NCBI GenBank assembly: GCA_027482795.1
Contig: JAIXVS010000284.1
Location: 1 to 43,930, forward strand
Reading direction: 5' to 3'
DNA: 43,930 nucleotides
DNA from: Rhodobacter sp.
GTDB taxonomy: Bacteria; Pseudomonadota; Alphaproteobacteria; Rhodobacterales; Rhodobacteraceae
The translations under genes were made by a program, and so were the position numbers. This document shows positions 1-10,140 of this stretch, one piece after another. How positions within the stretch are numbered: position 1 is the first letter of the stretch; each line of letters starts with the position of its first letter. Below the pieces are notes generated by a model. The model saw only the letters and a list, made by a program, of their open reading frames with translations. It did no database searches and was not told where the DNA came from.

Positions 1-3
1 CTG

Positions 4-1602
4 ATGGCGCGGGTGGGCAGTTTGGATGACCACCGCGAATTTAGCGAAACGGCCCATTCCACCCCCGAACTTTCTGCCCTCATCCGCCGCGCGGGGGCAG
101 AGGGCACCGTGATGCTGAAAAATGATGGCGGGCTTTTGCCCCTGCCCACAACTGGCACTCTGGCGGTGATTGGCCCCAATGCCAAAACCGCGCAGATCAT
201 GGGGGGCGGGTCGGCCCAGCTGAACCCGCATTACGCGATTTCTCCCTATGACGGGCTGGCGGCTGCGATGGGCGAGGGGGCACTGACCTATTCGGCAGGA
301 TGCACCAACCATCGGTGGGAGCCTGTGTTGCAAGGCCCACTGTCGGTGGAATTCTTTGCAGGGCGCGAATTGAAGGGCCCTGCGCTGGGCACGGGTACAA
401 TGGACAGTGCCGAGGCGTTTTGGATTCCGCCACTGGCGGGCGGCGCAGTAGACCCTGCCAATTTCTCGGCCCGTATTCGCGGCACATTCACCCCCGATCA
501 GGGCGGCATACACCGCGTTGGGGCTGTCAGCGCTGGCTTTGCCCGCGTTTATGTCAACGGCCATCTGATCGCCAATGCGTGGGACGGCTGGAAAAAGGGC
601 CGAACATTTTTTGAAGAGGGCTGCGATGAGGTGGTGGGCGAGGTTGACCTTCCCGCAGGCCAGCCTGCCGAAGTGGTGATCGAATTTGCCAACCGCCCCG
701 CCGATAATTTGGTTTTTTCGGCGCTTCGTATTGGTATTGGCCGCCCGATGGGTGACGGTGATATTGCCGAGGCGGCCCGCGTCGCAGCAGGTGCTGACCG
801 CGCTGTGGTCTTCGTGGGCCGCAATGCCCAGTGGGATACCGAAGGGTCTGATCTGGAAAATATCCGCCTGCCCGGCCGTCAGGACGAACTGGTTGCGGCC
901 GTGCTGGCGGCCAACCCCAACACCGTTATCGTGCTGCAAACTGGCGGCCCCGTGGAAATGCCCTGGCTGGATCGCGCCCCCGCGCTGTTGCAGGCGTGGT
1001 ACGCGGGGCAGGAAACGGGCCATGCCATTGCAGATGTTTTGCTGGGGCTGGCCGAGCCAAAAGGCCGCCTTGCCCAAACCTTTCCCCGCCGCTGGAACGA
1101 CAACCCCACCCATTCCCAAGATGCCGAGATTTACCCTGGCCTAAGCGGCCAAGTCCGCTATGAGGAAGGCGTTTTCATCGGCTATCGCCATTACGACCGC
1201 CACGGCGTGGCCCCCTTGTTCCCCTTTGGCTTTGGGCTGACGCATACCAACTTTGCCTTGTCCAATCTGCGCATTGGCGCAGATTTGCAGGCGCGGGTGA
1301 CTGTTGCAAATACAGGCGCGCAGGCGGGCACGGCGGTGGTGCAACTGTATGTTGCCCCGCAAGACGCCCCCATCCAGCGCCCAGAAAAGGAACTGAAAGC
1401 CTTTGCCAAGGTTGAACTGGCTGCGGGCGAGGCGCGGGACATAACGCTGCACTTAACCGCCCGCGATTTTGCCTATTGGGATGTGGGCGCGCGGGGCTGG
1501 CACGTGGCGGCGGGCAGCTACACCCTACATGCGGGCTTATCGGCGGCGGATATTCAAACCAGCGCCAGTATCGCCATGGGCGAATCGCGCATCGCCCCCT
1601 AA
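4..1602 (+). CDS. Beta-glucosidase-type glycoside hydrolase family 3, C-terminal part (GH3 C-terminal, PA14-like and Fn3-like domains); N-terminal catalytic barrel probably lies left of the window
   Basis: Translation contains GTVMLKNDGGLLPL, VIGPNA, GSDLENIRLPGRQDELV and PLFPFGFGLTHTNF, typical of GH3 C-terminal regions; PA14-like insert around GGIHRVGAVSAGFARVYVNG. Confidence 0.85.
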   Translation: MARVGSLDDHREFSETAHSTPELSALIRRAGAEGTVMLKNDGGLLPLPTTGTLAVIGPNAKTAQIMGGGSAQLNPHYAISPYDGLAAAMGEGALTYSAGCTNHRWEPVLQGPLSVEFFAGRELKGPALGTGTMDSAEAFWIPPLAGGAVDPANFSARIRGTFTPDQGGIHRVGAVSAGFARVYVNGHLIANAWDGWKKGRTFFEEGCDEVVGEVDLPAGQPAEVVIEFANRPADNLVFSALRIGIGRPMGDGDIAEAARVAAGADRAVVFVGRNAQWDTEGSDLENIRLPGRQDELVAAVLAANPNTVIVLQTGGPVEMPWLDRAPALLQAWYAGQETGHAIADVLLGLAEPKGRLAQTFPRRWNDNPTHSQDAEIYPGLSGQVRYEEGVFIGYRHYDRHGVAPLFPFGFGLTHTNFALSNLRIGADLQARVTVANTGAQAGTAVVQLYVAPQDAPIQRPEKELKAFAKVELAAGEARDITLHLTARDFAYWDVGARGWHVAAGSYTLHAGLSAADIQTSASIAMGESRIAP

Positions 1603-1664
1603 CCGATTGCGTGCGCGCTTTGGCCCCGTTAGCATGGGGCAAAAGGCAGCACGGGGCAGGGGGC

Positions 1665-2420
1665 ATGGTAGGGTCGATTGATTTGGTGATGATTTGTGGG
1701 CGCAGGCCCAGCCTGCTTTCGCAAACTTTGGCCAGTTTTGGCGCGCGGATGTTCCCGCATTTTCGCTTTGCCAATGTGATTGCCAATATCGACCCGTTCA
1801 TGGGGGATGCGGCGGCGGGGGATGACTGCGCAGAATTGCTGCGCGCCGCATTTCCGCCCGAAACCACCCAGCTTCATATCTTTCGCCCCGAAACGGCGGG
1901 CTTTGCAGCGGCTGTGCAGCGCGCGTGGCAGGCGACGAAATCTGATTTTGTGTTCCACATGGAAGATGATTGGACAGCGCGCGAAGATATCAACCCGCAG
2001 CCATTCTTTGATCTGCTGGCCGCCGAGGACGTTCAGGCCGTCACCTTGGTCTGCGCCACCAAACACACACGCGGGTTGCCGCATCAAACTTACCGCCGCA
2101 TCACCCGCAGCCCGCGCGGATATATTTTGAAAGACGAGTTGATAAACGCCTTTTCGACATCGCCCGGCATGTTCAAAGGCCCGTTTTTGCGGGCGGCGGC
2201 AGACCTGCTTGACACCCGCCTTGACCCCGAAAAGCAGTTTTTCAAAGGGCTAAATCCCGCGCTAGAGGAGATGGCCCTACCCTATCGATGCATGTTTCTG
2301 CGCGGCGCAAACGAACGCGATGCGATTGACGATATTGGCCGCGATTACCGCGACCAATTGGGCCTGAAAAAGCTGCTGATTGATGGTCAGGCGGTGTGGG
2401 AGCCTGCCCAGCAGGGGTGA
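1665..2420 (+). CDS. Glycosyltransferase family 2-like protein
   Basis: ORF 1476..2420 with likely start at 1665 (MVGSIDLVMICGRRPSLL). FVFHMEDDWTA is a GT-A-like acidic motif. Confidence 0.55.
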   Translation: MVGSIDLVMICGRRPSLLSQTLASFGARMFPHFRFANVIANIDPFMGDAAAGDDCAELLRAAFPPETTQLHIFRPETAGFAAAVQRAWQATKSDFVFHMEDDWTAREDINPQPFFDLLAAEDVQAVTLVCATKHTRGLPHQTYRRITRSPRGYILKDELINAFSTSPGMFKGPFLRAAADLLDTRLDPEKQFFKGLNPALEEMALPYRCMFLRGANERDAIDDIGRDYRDQLGLKKLLIDGQAVWEPAQQG

Positions 2421-4388
2421 TTATTCCGCCGCTACAGGAGCTGCATCCACCAGCCCGACAATATCCATCATAATGCGGTTCAGCTCGAAATCCTTGGGCG
2501 TATACACCGCTGCCACGCCTGCCGCGCGCAGGGCGGCGGCATCGTCTTCGGGAATAATGCCGCCCACGACCAGCGGGATGTGACCCAGCCCTTCCTCGCG
2601 CATCCGCGCCAACACATCGCGCACAAGTGGCAGATGACTGCCCGACAGAATGGACAGGCCAATCACATGCGGGCGCTGCTGCGCCGCCGCTTCGATGATT
2701 TGCGCAGGCGTCAGACGAATACCTTCGTAATGAATGTCCATGCCGCAATCGCGCGCGCGGGCGGCGATTTGTTCGGCCCCGTTGGAATGGCCATCAAGCC
2801 CAGGTTTGCCCACAAGGAATGACAGCGGGCGGCCAAGCTTGGCCGAGACTGCCTGCACCGCCTCGCGGATCGGCTCAAGCCCTTCGGTGCGGTTGGACGG
2901 GGATTTCGACACCCCCGTGGGCGCGCGATATTCGCCAAAGGCGCTGCGGGCAACGGCGGCCCATTCGCCCGTGGTCACGCCCGCGCGCGCCGCCGCAATG
3001 GATGCGGGCATGATATTTGCCCCCGAAACTGCCGCCGCGCGCAGCGCCTCTAACGCGGCCTGCACCGCACCGCCATCGCGCGCGCCGCGCCACGCGGCTA
3101 GGCGCGCAATCTGGTCGGCCTCGGCGGCAGGATCCGATTGCATGATCGATCCATCGCCAGCGGTCAGCGGGCTTTCTTCGCCCTTAGCCCAACGGTTCAC
3201 GCCCACAACCACTGTCTCGCCGCGCTCTATGCGGGCGATGCGTTCGGCGTTGCTGTCGACCAAGCGGCCCTTCATATAGTCAATCGCGGCCACCGCCCCG
3301 CCCATCGCATCAATGCGCGCCAATTCCTCGCGTGCGCCCTGCGCAAGTTCGGCCACCTTGCGGTCAATCGCGGGGTTGCCATCGAACAAATCGTCATATT
3401 CCAAAAGATCGGTCTCATAGGCCAAGACCTGCTGCATCCGCAGCGACCATTGCTGATCCCATGGGCGCGGCAGGCCCAGCGCCTCGTTCCAAGCGGGCAG
3501 TTGCACGGCGCGGGCGCGGGCGTTTTTGGAAAGGGTAACAGCCAGCATTTCAATCAAAATGCGGTAGACGTTGTTTTCGGGCTGCTGTTCGGTCAGGCCC
3601 AAACTGTTCACCTGCACGCCGTAGCGGAAACGGCGATACTTAGCATCCGTAATGCCATAGCGGCTTTCACAAATTTCGTCCCACAACTGCACAAAGGCGC
3701 GCATTTTGCACAGTTCGGTCACAAAACGAATGCCCGCATTCACAAAGAATGAAATCCGCCCCACCATCGCAGGAAAATCGGCGGGTGCCACTTTGCCGCG
3801 TAAATCGTCCAGCACCGCGCAGGCCGTGGCCAGCGCAAAGGCCAATTCCTGCTGCGGCGTCGCCCCCGCCTCTTGCAGATGATAGCTGCAAATATTCATC
3901 GGGTTCCATTTGGGCAAATGGGTTTGGGTATAGGCCGCCACATCGGTAATCATCCGCAGGCTGGGTTTGGGCGGAAAAATGTAGGTGCCGCGCGAAAGAT
4001 ATTCCTTAATCAGATCATTCTGCACGGTGCCTTGCAGGGCGGAAATATCTGCGCCTTGTTCTTCGGCCACGGCGATATACAGCGCCAGCAGCCACGGAGC
4101 TGTCGCGTTGATCGTCATCGATGTGTTCATTTGCTGCAAGGGAATGGCATCAAACAGCGCGCGCATATCGCCCAAATGGCAAATCGGCACGCCAACCTTG
4201 CCCACCTCGCCGCGCGCCAGTTCATGATCCGAATCATATCCCGTTTGTGTGGGCAGATCGAAGGCCACCGATAGGCCCGTCTGCCCCTTGGCCAAATTGC
4301 CGCGATGTAGCGCGTTAGATGCTGCCGCCGTAGAATGGCCCGCATAGGTGCGAAACAGCCAAGGTTGATCTTTTTGCGTGTCAGTCAT
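2421..4388 (-). CDS. ecm: Ethylmalonyl-CoA mutase / methylmalonyl-CoA mutase-family protein with B12-binding domain
   Basis: MCM-family motifs (GQTGLSVAFDLPTQTGYDSDH, NTSMTINATAPWLLALY) and C-terminal B12-binding motif GLDGHSNGAEQIA...GLSILSGSH. Lies near ccr. Confidence 0.85.
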   Translation of the reverse strand: MTDTQKDQPWLFRTYAGHSTAAASNALHRGNLAKGQTGLSVAFDLPTQTGYDSDHELARGEVGKVGVPICHLGDMRALFDAIPLQQMNTSMTINATAPWLLALYIAVAEEQGADISALQGTVQNDLIKEYLSRGTYIFPPKPSLRMITDVAAYTQTHLPKWNPMNICSYHLQEAGATPQQELAFALATACAVLDDLRGKVAPADFPAMVGRISFFVNAGIRFVTELCKMRAFVQLWDEICESRYGITDAKYRRFRYGVQVNSLGLTEQQPENNVYRILIEMLAVTLSKNARARAVQLPAWNEALGLPRPWDQQWSLRMQQVLAYETDLLEYDDLFDGNPAIDRKVAELAQGAREELARIDAMGGAVAAIDYMKGRLVDSNAERIARIERGETVVVGVNRWAKGEESPLTAGDGSIMQSDPAAEADQIARLAAWRGARDGGAVQAALEALRAAAVSGANIMPASIAAARAGVTTGEWAAVARSAFGEYRAPTGVSKSPSNRTEGLEPIREAVQAVSAKLGRPLSFLVGKPGLDGHSNGAEQIAARARDCGMDIHYEGIRLTPAQIIEAAAQQRPHVIGLSILSGSHLPLVRDVLARMREEGLGHIPLVVGGIIPEDDAAALRAAGVAAVYTPKDFELNRIMMDIVGLVDAAPVAAE

Positions 4389-4516
4389 GGCGCGGCCTTT
4401 GGGTAATTTAATTTCGTGCAAAGATCACTAAGCGCAATTTTAGATCAATGTCAATCGCTGCGCTGCGGCGTGGGCAGGGACTTTACCGCCGCCCCATTTC
4501 CTGCCAGCCTGCTGCG

Positions 4517-5860
4517 ATGTTTACGCCTGTAACGGTTCCGCTTTGGCTTGCCATCTTGATCGCGCTATTTGCTGGCGTGACCTTTGCGTCGCATTTTTTG
4601 TTCCCCTCGGTGCGCTGGTTTTTTCGCCGCCGTTTTGAAAAGGCGGTCGCCCGTCTGAACGCCCGTCTTGACCGCCCGATCGAGCCGTTCAAACTGGCCC
4701 GCCGCCAAGATATGATTGCGCGGCTTTTGTATGAGCCGCGCGTGCTAGAGGCTGTGGGCGAACACGCGCGCGCGATGAACATTCCCGGCAATGTGGCCCT
4801 GCAAGAGGCCCGCCGCTATGCGCGCGAAATTGTCCCCGCCTTTTCGGCCACGCTGTATTTTGGTTTTGCTATTCGCGCAGCGCGCCCGATGTCGCGCGCG
4901 TTCTACTCGGTGCGCTTGGGCAAACTGGACGCGGCGCTTGCCACTATAAACCCCAAAGACACTGTCGTGTTTGTGATCAACCATCGCAGCAATATGGATT
5001 ATGTGCTGGTTACGTGGCTGGCCGCGCAGCGCACCAACCTGTCTTATGCGGTGGGCGAATGGGCGCGAATATGGCCGTTTTCGCGCCTGATCCGCGCGAT
5101 GGGGGCCTATTTTATTCGCCGCACCTCGCGCAACACCCTCTATCGGCGTGTGCTGGCCCGCTATGTTCAAATGGCGACCGAGGAGGGCACAACACAGGCG
5201 ATTTTCCCCGAAGGCGGGTTATCGCTGTCGGGCGAAATTGGCGGCGCAAAGATGGGCCTGCTGTCTTATATCGCTGCCGCCGATATGCCGCATGGCCGCG
5301 ATGTGGTGTTTGTGCCCGTGGGTCTGGCCTATGACCGCGTGCTGGAAGACCGTATTCTGGTGCGTGCCAATCTGGCAGGAACGCGGCAGTTCAAGGCCAG
5401 CATCGGCGAAGCTTTGGCCTTTGCCGCGCGGGTGGGCTGGCATATTCTGCGCCGCCGTTTTCGCGGGTTTGGCATGGCCGCCGCTGCCTTTGGCGCACCG
5501 ATTTCGCTGCGCAATCATCAGGGCGGGATTGAGGATTTGGGCGCAAAGCTGATGGCGGCTATTGCGGATGTGGTACCTGTTTTGCCCGTGCCGCTGATCG
5601 CTGCCCTATTGCTGCGCGGCCCCAAAACGGAAGATGCGCTTTTGGCCATGGCCACCGCCACCATTTCCGATTTAGCCCGTGTTGGCGCAGTTCTGAAACT
5701 GCCTAAACCCGACCTACTGCTTGCCTCTGGCCTGCGCCCGTTGATTGCGCGGGGGATTGTGGCAGGCGATTTAACCCCCATCGAAACGCCGCTGTTGCAG
5801 TTTTACGCCGCACCCATGCAGCACTGGCTAAATCAGATTGCTGCATCGCGGCAGACATAA
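4517..5860 (+). CDS. 1-acyl-sn-glycerol-3-phosphate acyltransferase-like (PlsC/PlsB domain) protein
   Basis: NHRSNMDYVL (HX4D-like, with N-H-R-S-N-M-D) and FPEGGLSLSGEIGGAKMGLL acyltransferase motifs; start chosen at internal Met 4517. Confidence 0.75.
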   Translation: MFTPVTVPLWLAILIALFAGVTFASHFLFPSVRWFFRRRFEKAVARLNARLDRPIEPFKLARRQDMIARLLYEPRVLEAVGEHARAMNIPGNVALQEARRYAREIVPAFSATLYFGFAIRAARPMSRAFYSVRLGKLDAALATINPKDTVVFVINHRSNMDYVLVTWLAAQRTNLSYAVGEWARIWPFSRLIRAMGAYFIRRTSRNTLYRRVLARYVQMATEEGTTQAIFPEGGLSLSGEIGGAKMGLLSYIAAADMPHGRDVVFVPVGLAYDRVLEDRILVRANLAGTRQFKASIGEALAFAARVGWHILRRRFRGFGMAAAAFGAPISLRNHQGGIEDLGAKLMAAIADVVPVLPVPLIAALLLRGPKTEDALLAMATATISDLARVGAVLKLPKPDLLLASGLRPLIARGIVAGDLTPIETPLLQFYAAPMQHWLNQIAASRQT

Positions 5861-5963
5861 AATTACAAAAAAGATATTTTTTTGGTTGCATTATTGCGTG
5901 GCGGTTGTGTAAATGCCCGGCAAGCGCCCGATTCTGCGGCGCAGCACTTTGCTGGAGATGACG

Positions 5964-7247
5964 ATGGCCCTAGATACCGCCCCCCAATATGCGGCCCCAA
6001 TCAAAGACCTGTATGACATTGGCGAAATGCCCCCCATGGGCCATGTCCCCGCCAAAATGTACGCGTGGTCAATCCGCCGCGAACGCCACGGCGAACCCGA
6101 CAGCGCCATGCAAATCGAGGTGGTCGATACATGGAAAATCGACAGCCACGAAGTGCTGGTTTTGGTGATGGCAGCAGGGGTCAATTATAACGGGGTTTGG
6201 GCAGCGCTGGGCGTTCCGATCAGCCCGTTTGATGGCCACAAACAGCCCTTTCATGTTGCAGGCTCTGATGCGGCTGGAATTGTTTGGGCCGTGGGGGATA
6301 AGGTCAAACGCTGGAAGGTTGGCGACGAGGTGGTCATCCATTGCAACCAAGACGATGGCGATGACGAAGATTGCAACGGCGGCGATCCGATGTATTCGCC
6401 CAGCCAGCGCATTTGGGGCTATGAGACCCCCGATGGCAGCTTTTCGCAGTTCACCCGCGTGCAGGCGCAGCAGCTTATGCCCCGCCCGCGCCATCTGACA
6501 TGGGAAGAATCCGCCTGCTATACCTTAACCCTTGCCACCGCTTATCGCATGTTGTTTGGCCACGAGCCGCACGATTTGAAGCCAGGCCAAAACGTACTGG
6601 TCTGGGGCGCGTCAGGCGGGCTGGGCTCTTACGCGATTCAGTTGATAAACACCGCAGGGGCCAATGCGATTGGCGTCATTTCTGAAGAGGATAAACGCGA
6701 TTTCGTGATGGGTCTTGGCGCAAAGGGCGTCATCAACCGCAAGGACTTTTCCTGCTGGGGGCAGATGCCCACCGTGAACACACCCGAATATAACGACTGG
6801 CTGAAAGAGGCCCGCCGCTTTGGCAAAGCCATTTGGGACATAACGGGCAAGGGCGTGAATGTGGATATGGTGTTCGAACATCCGGGCGAGGCGACCTTTC
6901 CCGTATCCTCTCTTGTGTGCAAAAAGGGCGGTATGGTGGTGATCTGCGCGGGCACCACGGGTTTTAACTGCACTTTTGACGTGCGCTATATGTGGATGCA
7001 TCAAAAACGCCTGCAAGGCAGCCATTTTGCCCATTTGAAACAGGCCGCCGCCGCCAATAAGCTGATGATCGAGCGCCGCCTTGATCCGTGCATGTCCGAA
7101 GTGTTCCCTTGGGCCGATATCCCTGCCGCACATACGCTGATGCGCCAGAACAAACATAAGCCCGGCAATATGGCGGTGCTGGTGCAAGCGCCCCGCACGG
7201 GCCTGCGCACCTTTGATGACACGCTGGAAGCATCGCGCAACCGCTAA
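5964..7247 (+). CDS. ccr: Crotonyl-CoA carboxylase/reductase
   Basis: MDR-family reductase with GVNYNGVWAALG, VWGASGGLGSYAIQL and CCR-specific extended regions; start at 5964 preceded by GGAG. Confidence 0.9.
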   Translation: MALDTAPQYAAPIKDLYDIGEMPPMGHVPAKMYAWSIRRERHGEPDSAMQIEVVDTWKIDSHEVLVLVMAAGVNYNGVWAALGVPISPFDGHKQPFHVAGSDAAGIVWAVGDKVKRWKVGDEVVIHCNQDDGDDEDCNGGDPMYSPSQRIWGYETPDGSFSQFTRVQAQQLMPRPRHLTWEESACYTLTLATAYRMLFGHEPHDLKPGQNVLVWGASGGLGSYAIQLINTAGANAIGVISEEDKRDFVMGLGAKGVINRKDFSCWGQMPTVNTPEYNDWLKEARRFGKAIWDITGKGVNVDMVFEHPGEATFPVSSLVCKKGGMVVICAGTTGFNCTFDVRYMWMHQKRLQGSHFAHLKQAAAANKLMIERRLDPCMSEVFPWADIPAAHTLMRQNKHKPGNMAVLVQAPRTGLRTFDDTLEASRNR

Positions 7248-7265
7248 GGTGCAGCAGCACGGCGC

Positions 7266-7295
7266 GACAGGCCAGCCCAATGCGGCTGGCCTGTC
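7266..7295 (+). terminator. Strong hairpin downstream of ccr
   Basis: Perfect 12-bp stem GACAGGCCAGCC-CAATGC-GGCTGGCCTGTC 19 nt after the ccr stop; weak U tract (acattt). Confidence 0.55.
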
Positions 7296-7411
7296 ACATT
7301 TGGCCTAAATTGTATTCAAATTTGATACAGTTTGTTTCCATCCGCATAGGTACCCCCCCTGATCTATAGCGCCTATATCTAAAGTTGTTGATGTATCAGT
7401 GCGGGTGTACC

Positions 7412-7582
7412 ATGCGCCACGATTGGATTTTTGACGTTTTGACCGATCTGCGCAGTTACGCCGAGAAAAACGACTTGCCCGCCATTGCGCAGCAGGCTGC
7501 AATCGCGCTGGATGTGGCGCGCAAAGAGCTGACGGATAAGACAAAATCCGAACAGGCAGGCGAAGACCAGTCGCAAAGCTGA
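7412..7582 (+). CDS. Small hypothetical protein (56 aa)
   Basis: ORF 7385..7582 with likely start at 7412 (MRHDWIFDVLTDLRSYAEKNDLPAIAQQAAIALDVARKEL). Confidence 0.55.
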   Translation: MRHDWIFDVLTDLRSYAEKNDLPAIAQQAAIALDVARKELTDKTKSEQAGEDQSQS

Positions 7583-7625
7583 TCGGGCATCTGTGCAATG
7601 CCTTCGCCCTGCGCTATGCAGGGGT

Positions 7626-9167
7626 ATGTCCGTGCCAGCCCTGACCTTTTCCGATGACCAAGCCGAAGCGTTTGACCGCGTTTCCGCCGAAATGTTCATG
7701 CATGGCATCGATCTGGAACACGGCGCGCTGACGCCGCGCGCAGAAGGGTCTGCTTCGGTGCTGGCGGTGGTGGGTAAGGCGGGTTCGGGCAAAACCATGC
7801 TGCTTGCCGCGCTGTACCGCGCGCTTGTTGCCGCTGGGGTTGATCTGGTGTCGGGCGATTATGAACCCAAACGCCGCAAAGATCGCCGCACGCTGGCCAT
7901 TTTGGCCCCCACGAACAAGGCCGCATCCGTTCTGCGCCTGCGCGGCGTGCCCGCAACCACCATTCACCGCATTCTTTACACCCCCATCTACGACCCCCAG
8001 TACGAGAAAATCGCCGAATGGCTGACAGGCACGTCCCCTCGCCCCGTTGTTGAAGGGCTGACGGATTTGGCGCTTGACCGCGCCCATGCCTTTTATGCCC
8101 AAGTCCCGTCTATCCCCGGCGCGCTGGCCGCCGCTGGTCTGCGCGGGTCAGATTTTATCAAAGGCTGGAAGCGGCGCGAAGAACCGCTCGACATTGGCTT
8201 TGTTGACGAATCTTCGATGCTGGATGAACGCCAGCTAGACGACCTGCGCGAAATTTTTCCTTCGCTTGTCTTGTTCGGCGATCCTGCGCAACTGGCCCCT
8301 GTGGGCCTGTCGGGCGCGATGGTGTTCGACCGCCTTGGCCAAGGGCGCAAGTTGACCCTATCGCGCATCCACCGCCAAGCGGAAGGTAACCCAATTCTTG
8401 ATCTCGCCCATGCCTTGGGCGACCCTGACCTTAGCTTTGACGCCTTTGATCGGCTGGTGGAAAAGGCCGCCGCAGATGATCCGCGCGTTTTGGTCAGCGA
8501 AAGGGCAGACGCCAGCCTGATGGCGCGCAGCCCTGTTTTGGTTTGGCGCAATGCCACGCGCATTCGTCTGATAAATGCGTTTCGCGCCGCCTACGGCGCA
8601 CCTGAAACTGAACTTCTGGCGGGTGAGCCGCTGATCTGCGATGGCATCGAATTGCCCCTAAAGCACCGCAAAAAGCGCATAGACCTCGAAGCGCGGGGCC
8701 TGATTAAGGGCGCGCAGGTTATCTACCTTGGCCCTGGCAACCGAGATGGTTTTGCCCGCCTGCATGTGGTGGGGGCAGAAGACCCCCAAGTTTCCGCCGC
8801 ATCTATCATCAAAATCGAAAAACCAGACGAGGAAGAACCCTTTATCCCATCTGCCGCCACCATGGGGGCCGCATTCCTGCACGGCGCGGCTGTAACCATC
8901 CACAAGGCGCAAGGCAGCCAATGGGACACGGTGCAGGTCTTTGCGCCCGATCTCTTTGCCGCCGCCCAATCTGGCCGCGCCGAGGTGGGCGTTGCACTGT
9001 GGAAGCGCCTTGCCTATGTTGCCATCACCCGCGCGCAAAATCAGCTGATTTGGGTCACCCGCAACCGCCTTGCCCTGCCCAAAGACCCGCTTTCGGTGGA
9101 TGATCTGCGCGCCGCCCCTGCCGCGCCACTGACGCTGAACAACCCACCGCCGCAAGACCCAAACTAA
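7626..9167 (+). CDS. ATP-dependent RecD-like DNA helicase
   Basis: Walker A VVGKAGSGKTML, Walker B-like GFVDESSMLD, VLFGDPAQLAPVG, and C-terminal VTIHKAQGSQWDTV...AYVAITRAQNQLIWV. Confidence 0.85.
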   Translation: MSVPALTFSDDQAEAFDRVSAEMFMHGIDLEHGALTPRAEGSASVLAVVGKAGSGKTMLLAALYRALVAAGVDLVSGDYEPKRRKDRRTLAILAPTNKAASVLRLRGVPATTIHRILYTPIYDPQYEKIAEWLTGTSPRPVVEGLTDLALDRAHAFYAQVPSIPGALAAAGLRGSDFIKGWKRREEPLDIGFVDESSMLDERQLDDLREIFPSLVLFGDPAQLAPVGLSGAMVFDRLGQGRKLTLSRIHRQAEGNPILDLAHALGDPDLSFDAFDRLVEKAAADDPRVLVSERADASLMARSPVLVWRNATRIRLINAFRAAYGAPETELLAGEPLICDGIELPLKHRKKRIDLEARGLIKGAQVIYLGPGNRDGFARLHVVGAEDPQVSAASIIKIEKPDEEEPFIPSAATMGAAFLHGAAVTIHKAQGSQWDTVQVFAPDLFAAAQSGRAEVGVALWKRLAYVAITRAQNQLIWVTRNRLALPKDPLSVDDLRAAPAAPLTLNNPPPQDPN

Positions 9168-9183
9168 CTCAAAGAAAGAGGCT

Positions 9184-9423
9184 ATGATGACCTGCGTTTT
9201 CGTCCAATTCCGCTGCACCCCGGGGAAAACCTATGACGTGGCGACTGCGATTTATGACCGCGAGGTGGTGTCAGAACTGTTTTCCACCAGCGGCGAGTTT
9301 GACCTGATTGCCAAGGTCTATATCCCCGATGGGGAAGATGTGGGCCATTACCTCAGCCAAAAGCTGTTCGATATTGCAGGCATCCAGCGCACCCTTACAA
9401 CGATGACCTTTCGTGCCTTCTGA
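9184..9423 (+). CDS. Stand-alone Lrp/AsnC ligand-binding (RAM) domain protein
   Basis: 79 aa: CVFVQFRCTPGKTYDVATAIYDREVVSELFSTSGEFDLIAKVY...IQRTLTTMTFRAF; no HTH domain. Confidence 0.75.
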   Translation: MMTCVFVQFRCTPGKTYDVATAIYDREVVSELFSTSGEFDLIAKVYIPDGEDVGHYLSQKLFDIAGIQRTLTTMTFRAF

Positions 9424-9465
9424 CTTTCATACAGGCCCAAATATCCGCGCCGCAGGCATCCAACC

Positions 9466-10140
9466 TTAACGCAAAATCGGCACGTTAGCAGGTAAATCCC
9501 CCGTCGCCGCCTTCACAAAGGCCGCGATCTTGGTAGGTTCTTTGACCCCGGGTGCAGATTCTACGCCCGACGATACATCCACCTGCCGCGCGTTGGTCAG
9601 CGCAATCGCCTGCGCGACATTCTCGGGTGTCAGCCCGCCCGCCAGCATCCAAGGCCGCAGCCAACGCCGCTGCGCCACCAGCCGCCAATCAAATGCCAGT
9701 CCATTGCCACCCGGCAGGGCAGCATCTTTTGGCGGCTTGGCGTCGATCAAAATCTGATCGGCGACCAAAGAATATTCAAAGGCCGCGTCCAAATCCCCTG
9801 CCTCGGCAATTCCCACCGCTTTCATAACGGGCAGGCCGTATCGTGCGCGAATTTCGGCAACGCGGGCCACGGGCTCGTGGCCATGTAATTGCAGCATGTC
9901 AAAGGGGCATTCCGCCAGCAGCGCATCCAGAAATGCGTCGTCCGCATCCACCACAAGGGCGACTTTGGCCAGCCCTTCTCGCGCATTGCGTGTCAATTCG
10001 CGCGCCTGATCAATGCCCAAATGCCGCGGGCTTTTGGCGAAAAACACGAATCCGCCATATGCGGCCCCAGCATCTGCGGCCGCTTGCACATCGGCCGGTG
10101 TCCGCAGACCGCAGATTTTCACACGAATATCTGGCATCAT
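9466..10140 (-). CDS. trpF: Phosphoribosylanthranilate isomerase
   Basis: [35 protein letters not shown] and [19 protein letters not shown]. Confidence 0.95.
   Translation of the reverse strand: MMPDIRVKICGLRTPADVQAAADAGAAYGGFVFFAKSPRHLGIDQARELTRNAREGLAKVALVVDADDAFLDALLAECPFDMLQLHGHEPVARVAEIRARYGLPVMKAVGIAEAGDLDAAFEYSLVADQILIDAKPPKDAALPGGNGLAFDWRLVAQRRWLRPWMLAGGLTPENVAQAIALTNARQVDVSSGVESAPGVKEPTKIAAFVKAATGDLPANVPILR

Noticed and set aside
4389-4516. PccR/RamB-type TTTGCAAA operator in the ecm/acyltransferase divergent region
   Set aside because: Only weak partial matches (GTGCAAAG); not enough to call a site.
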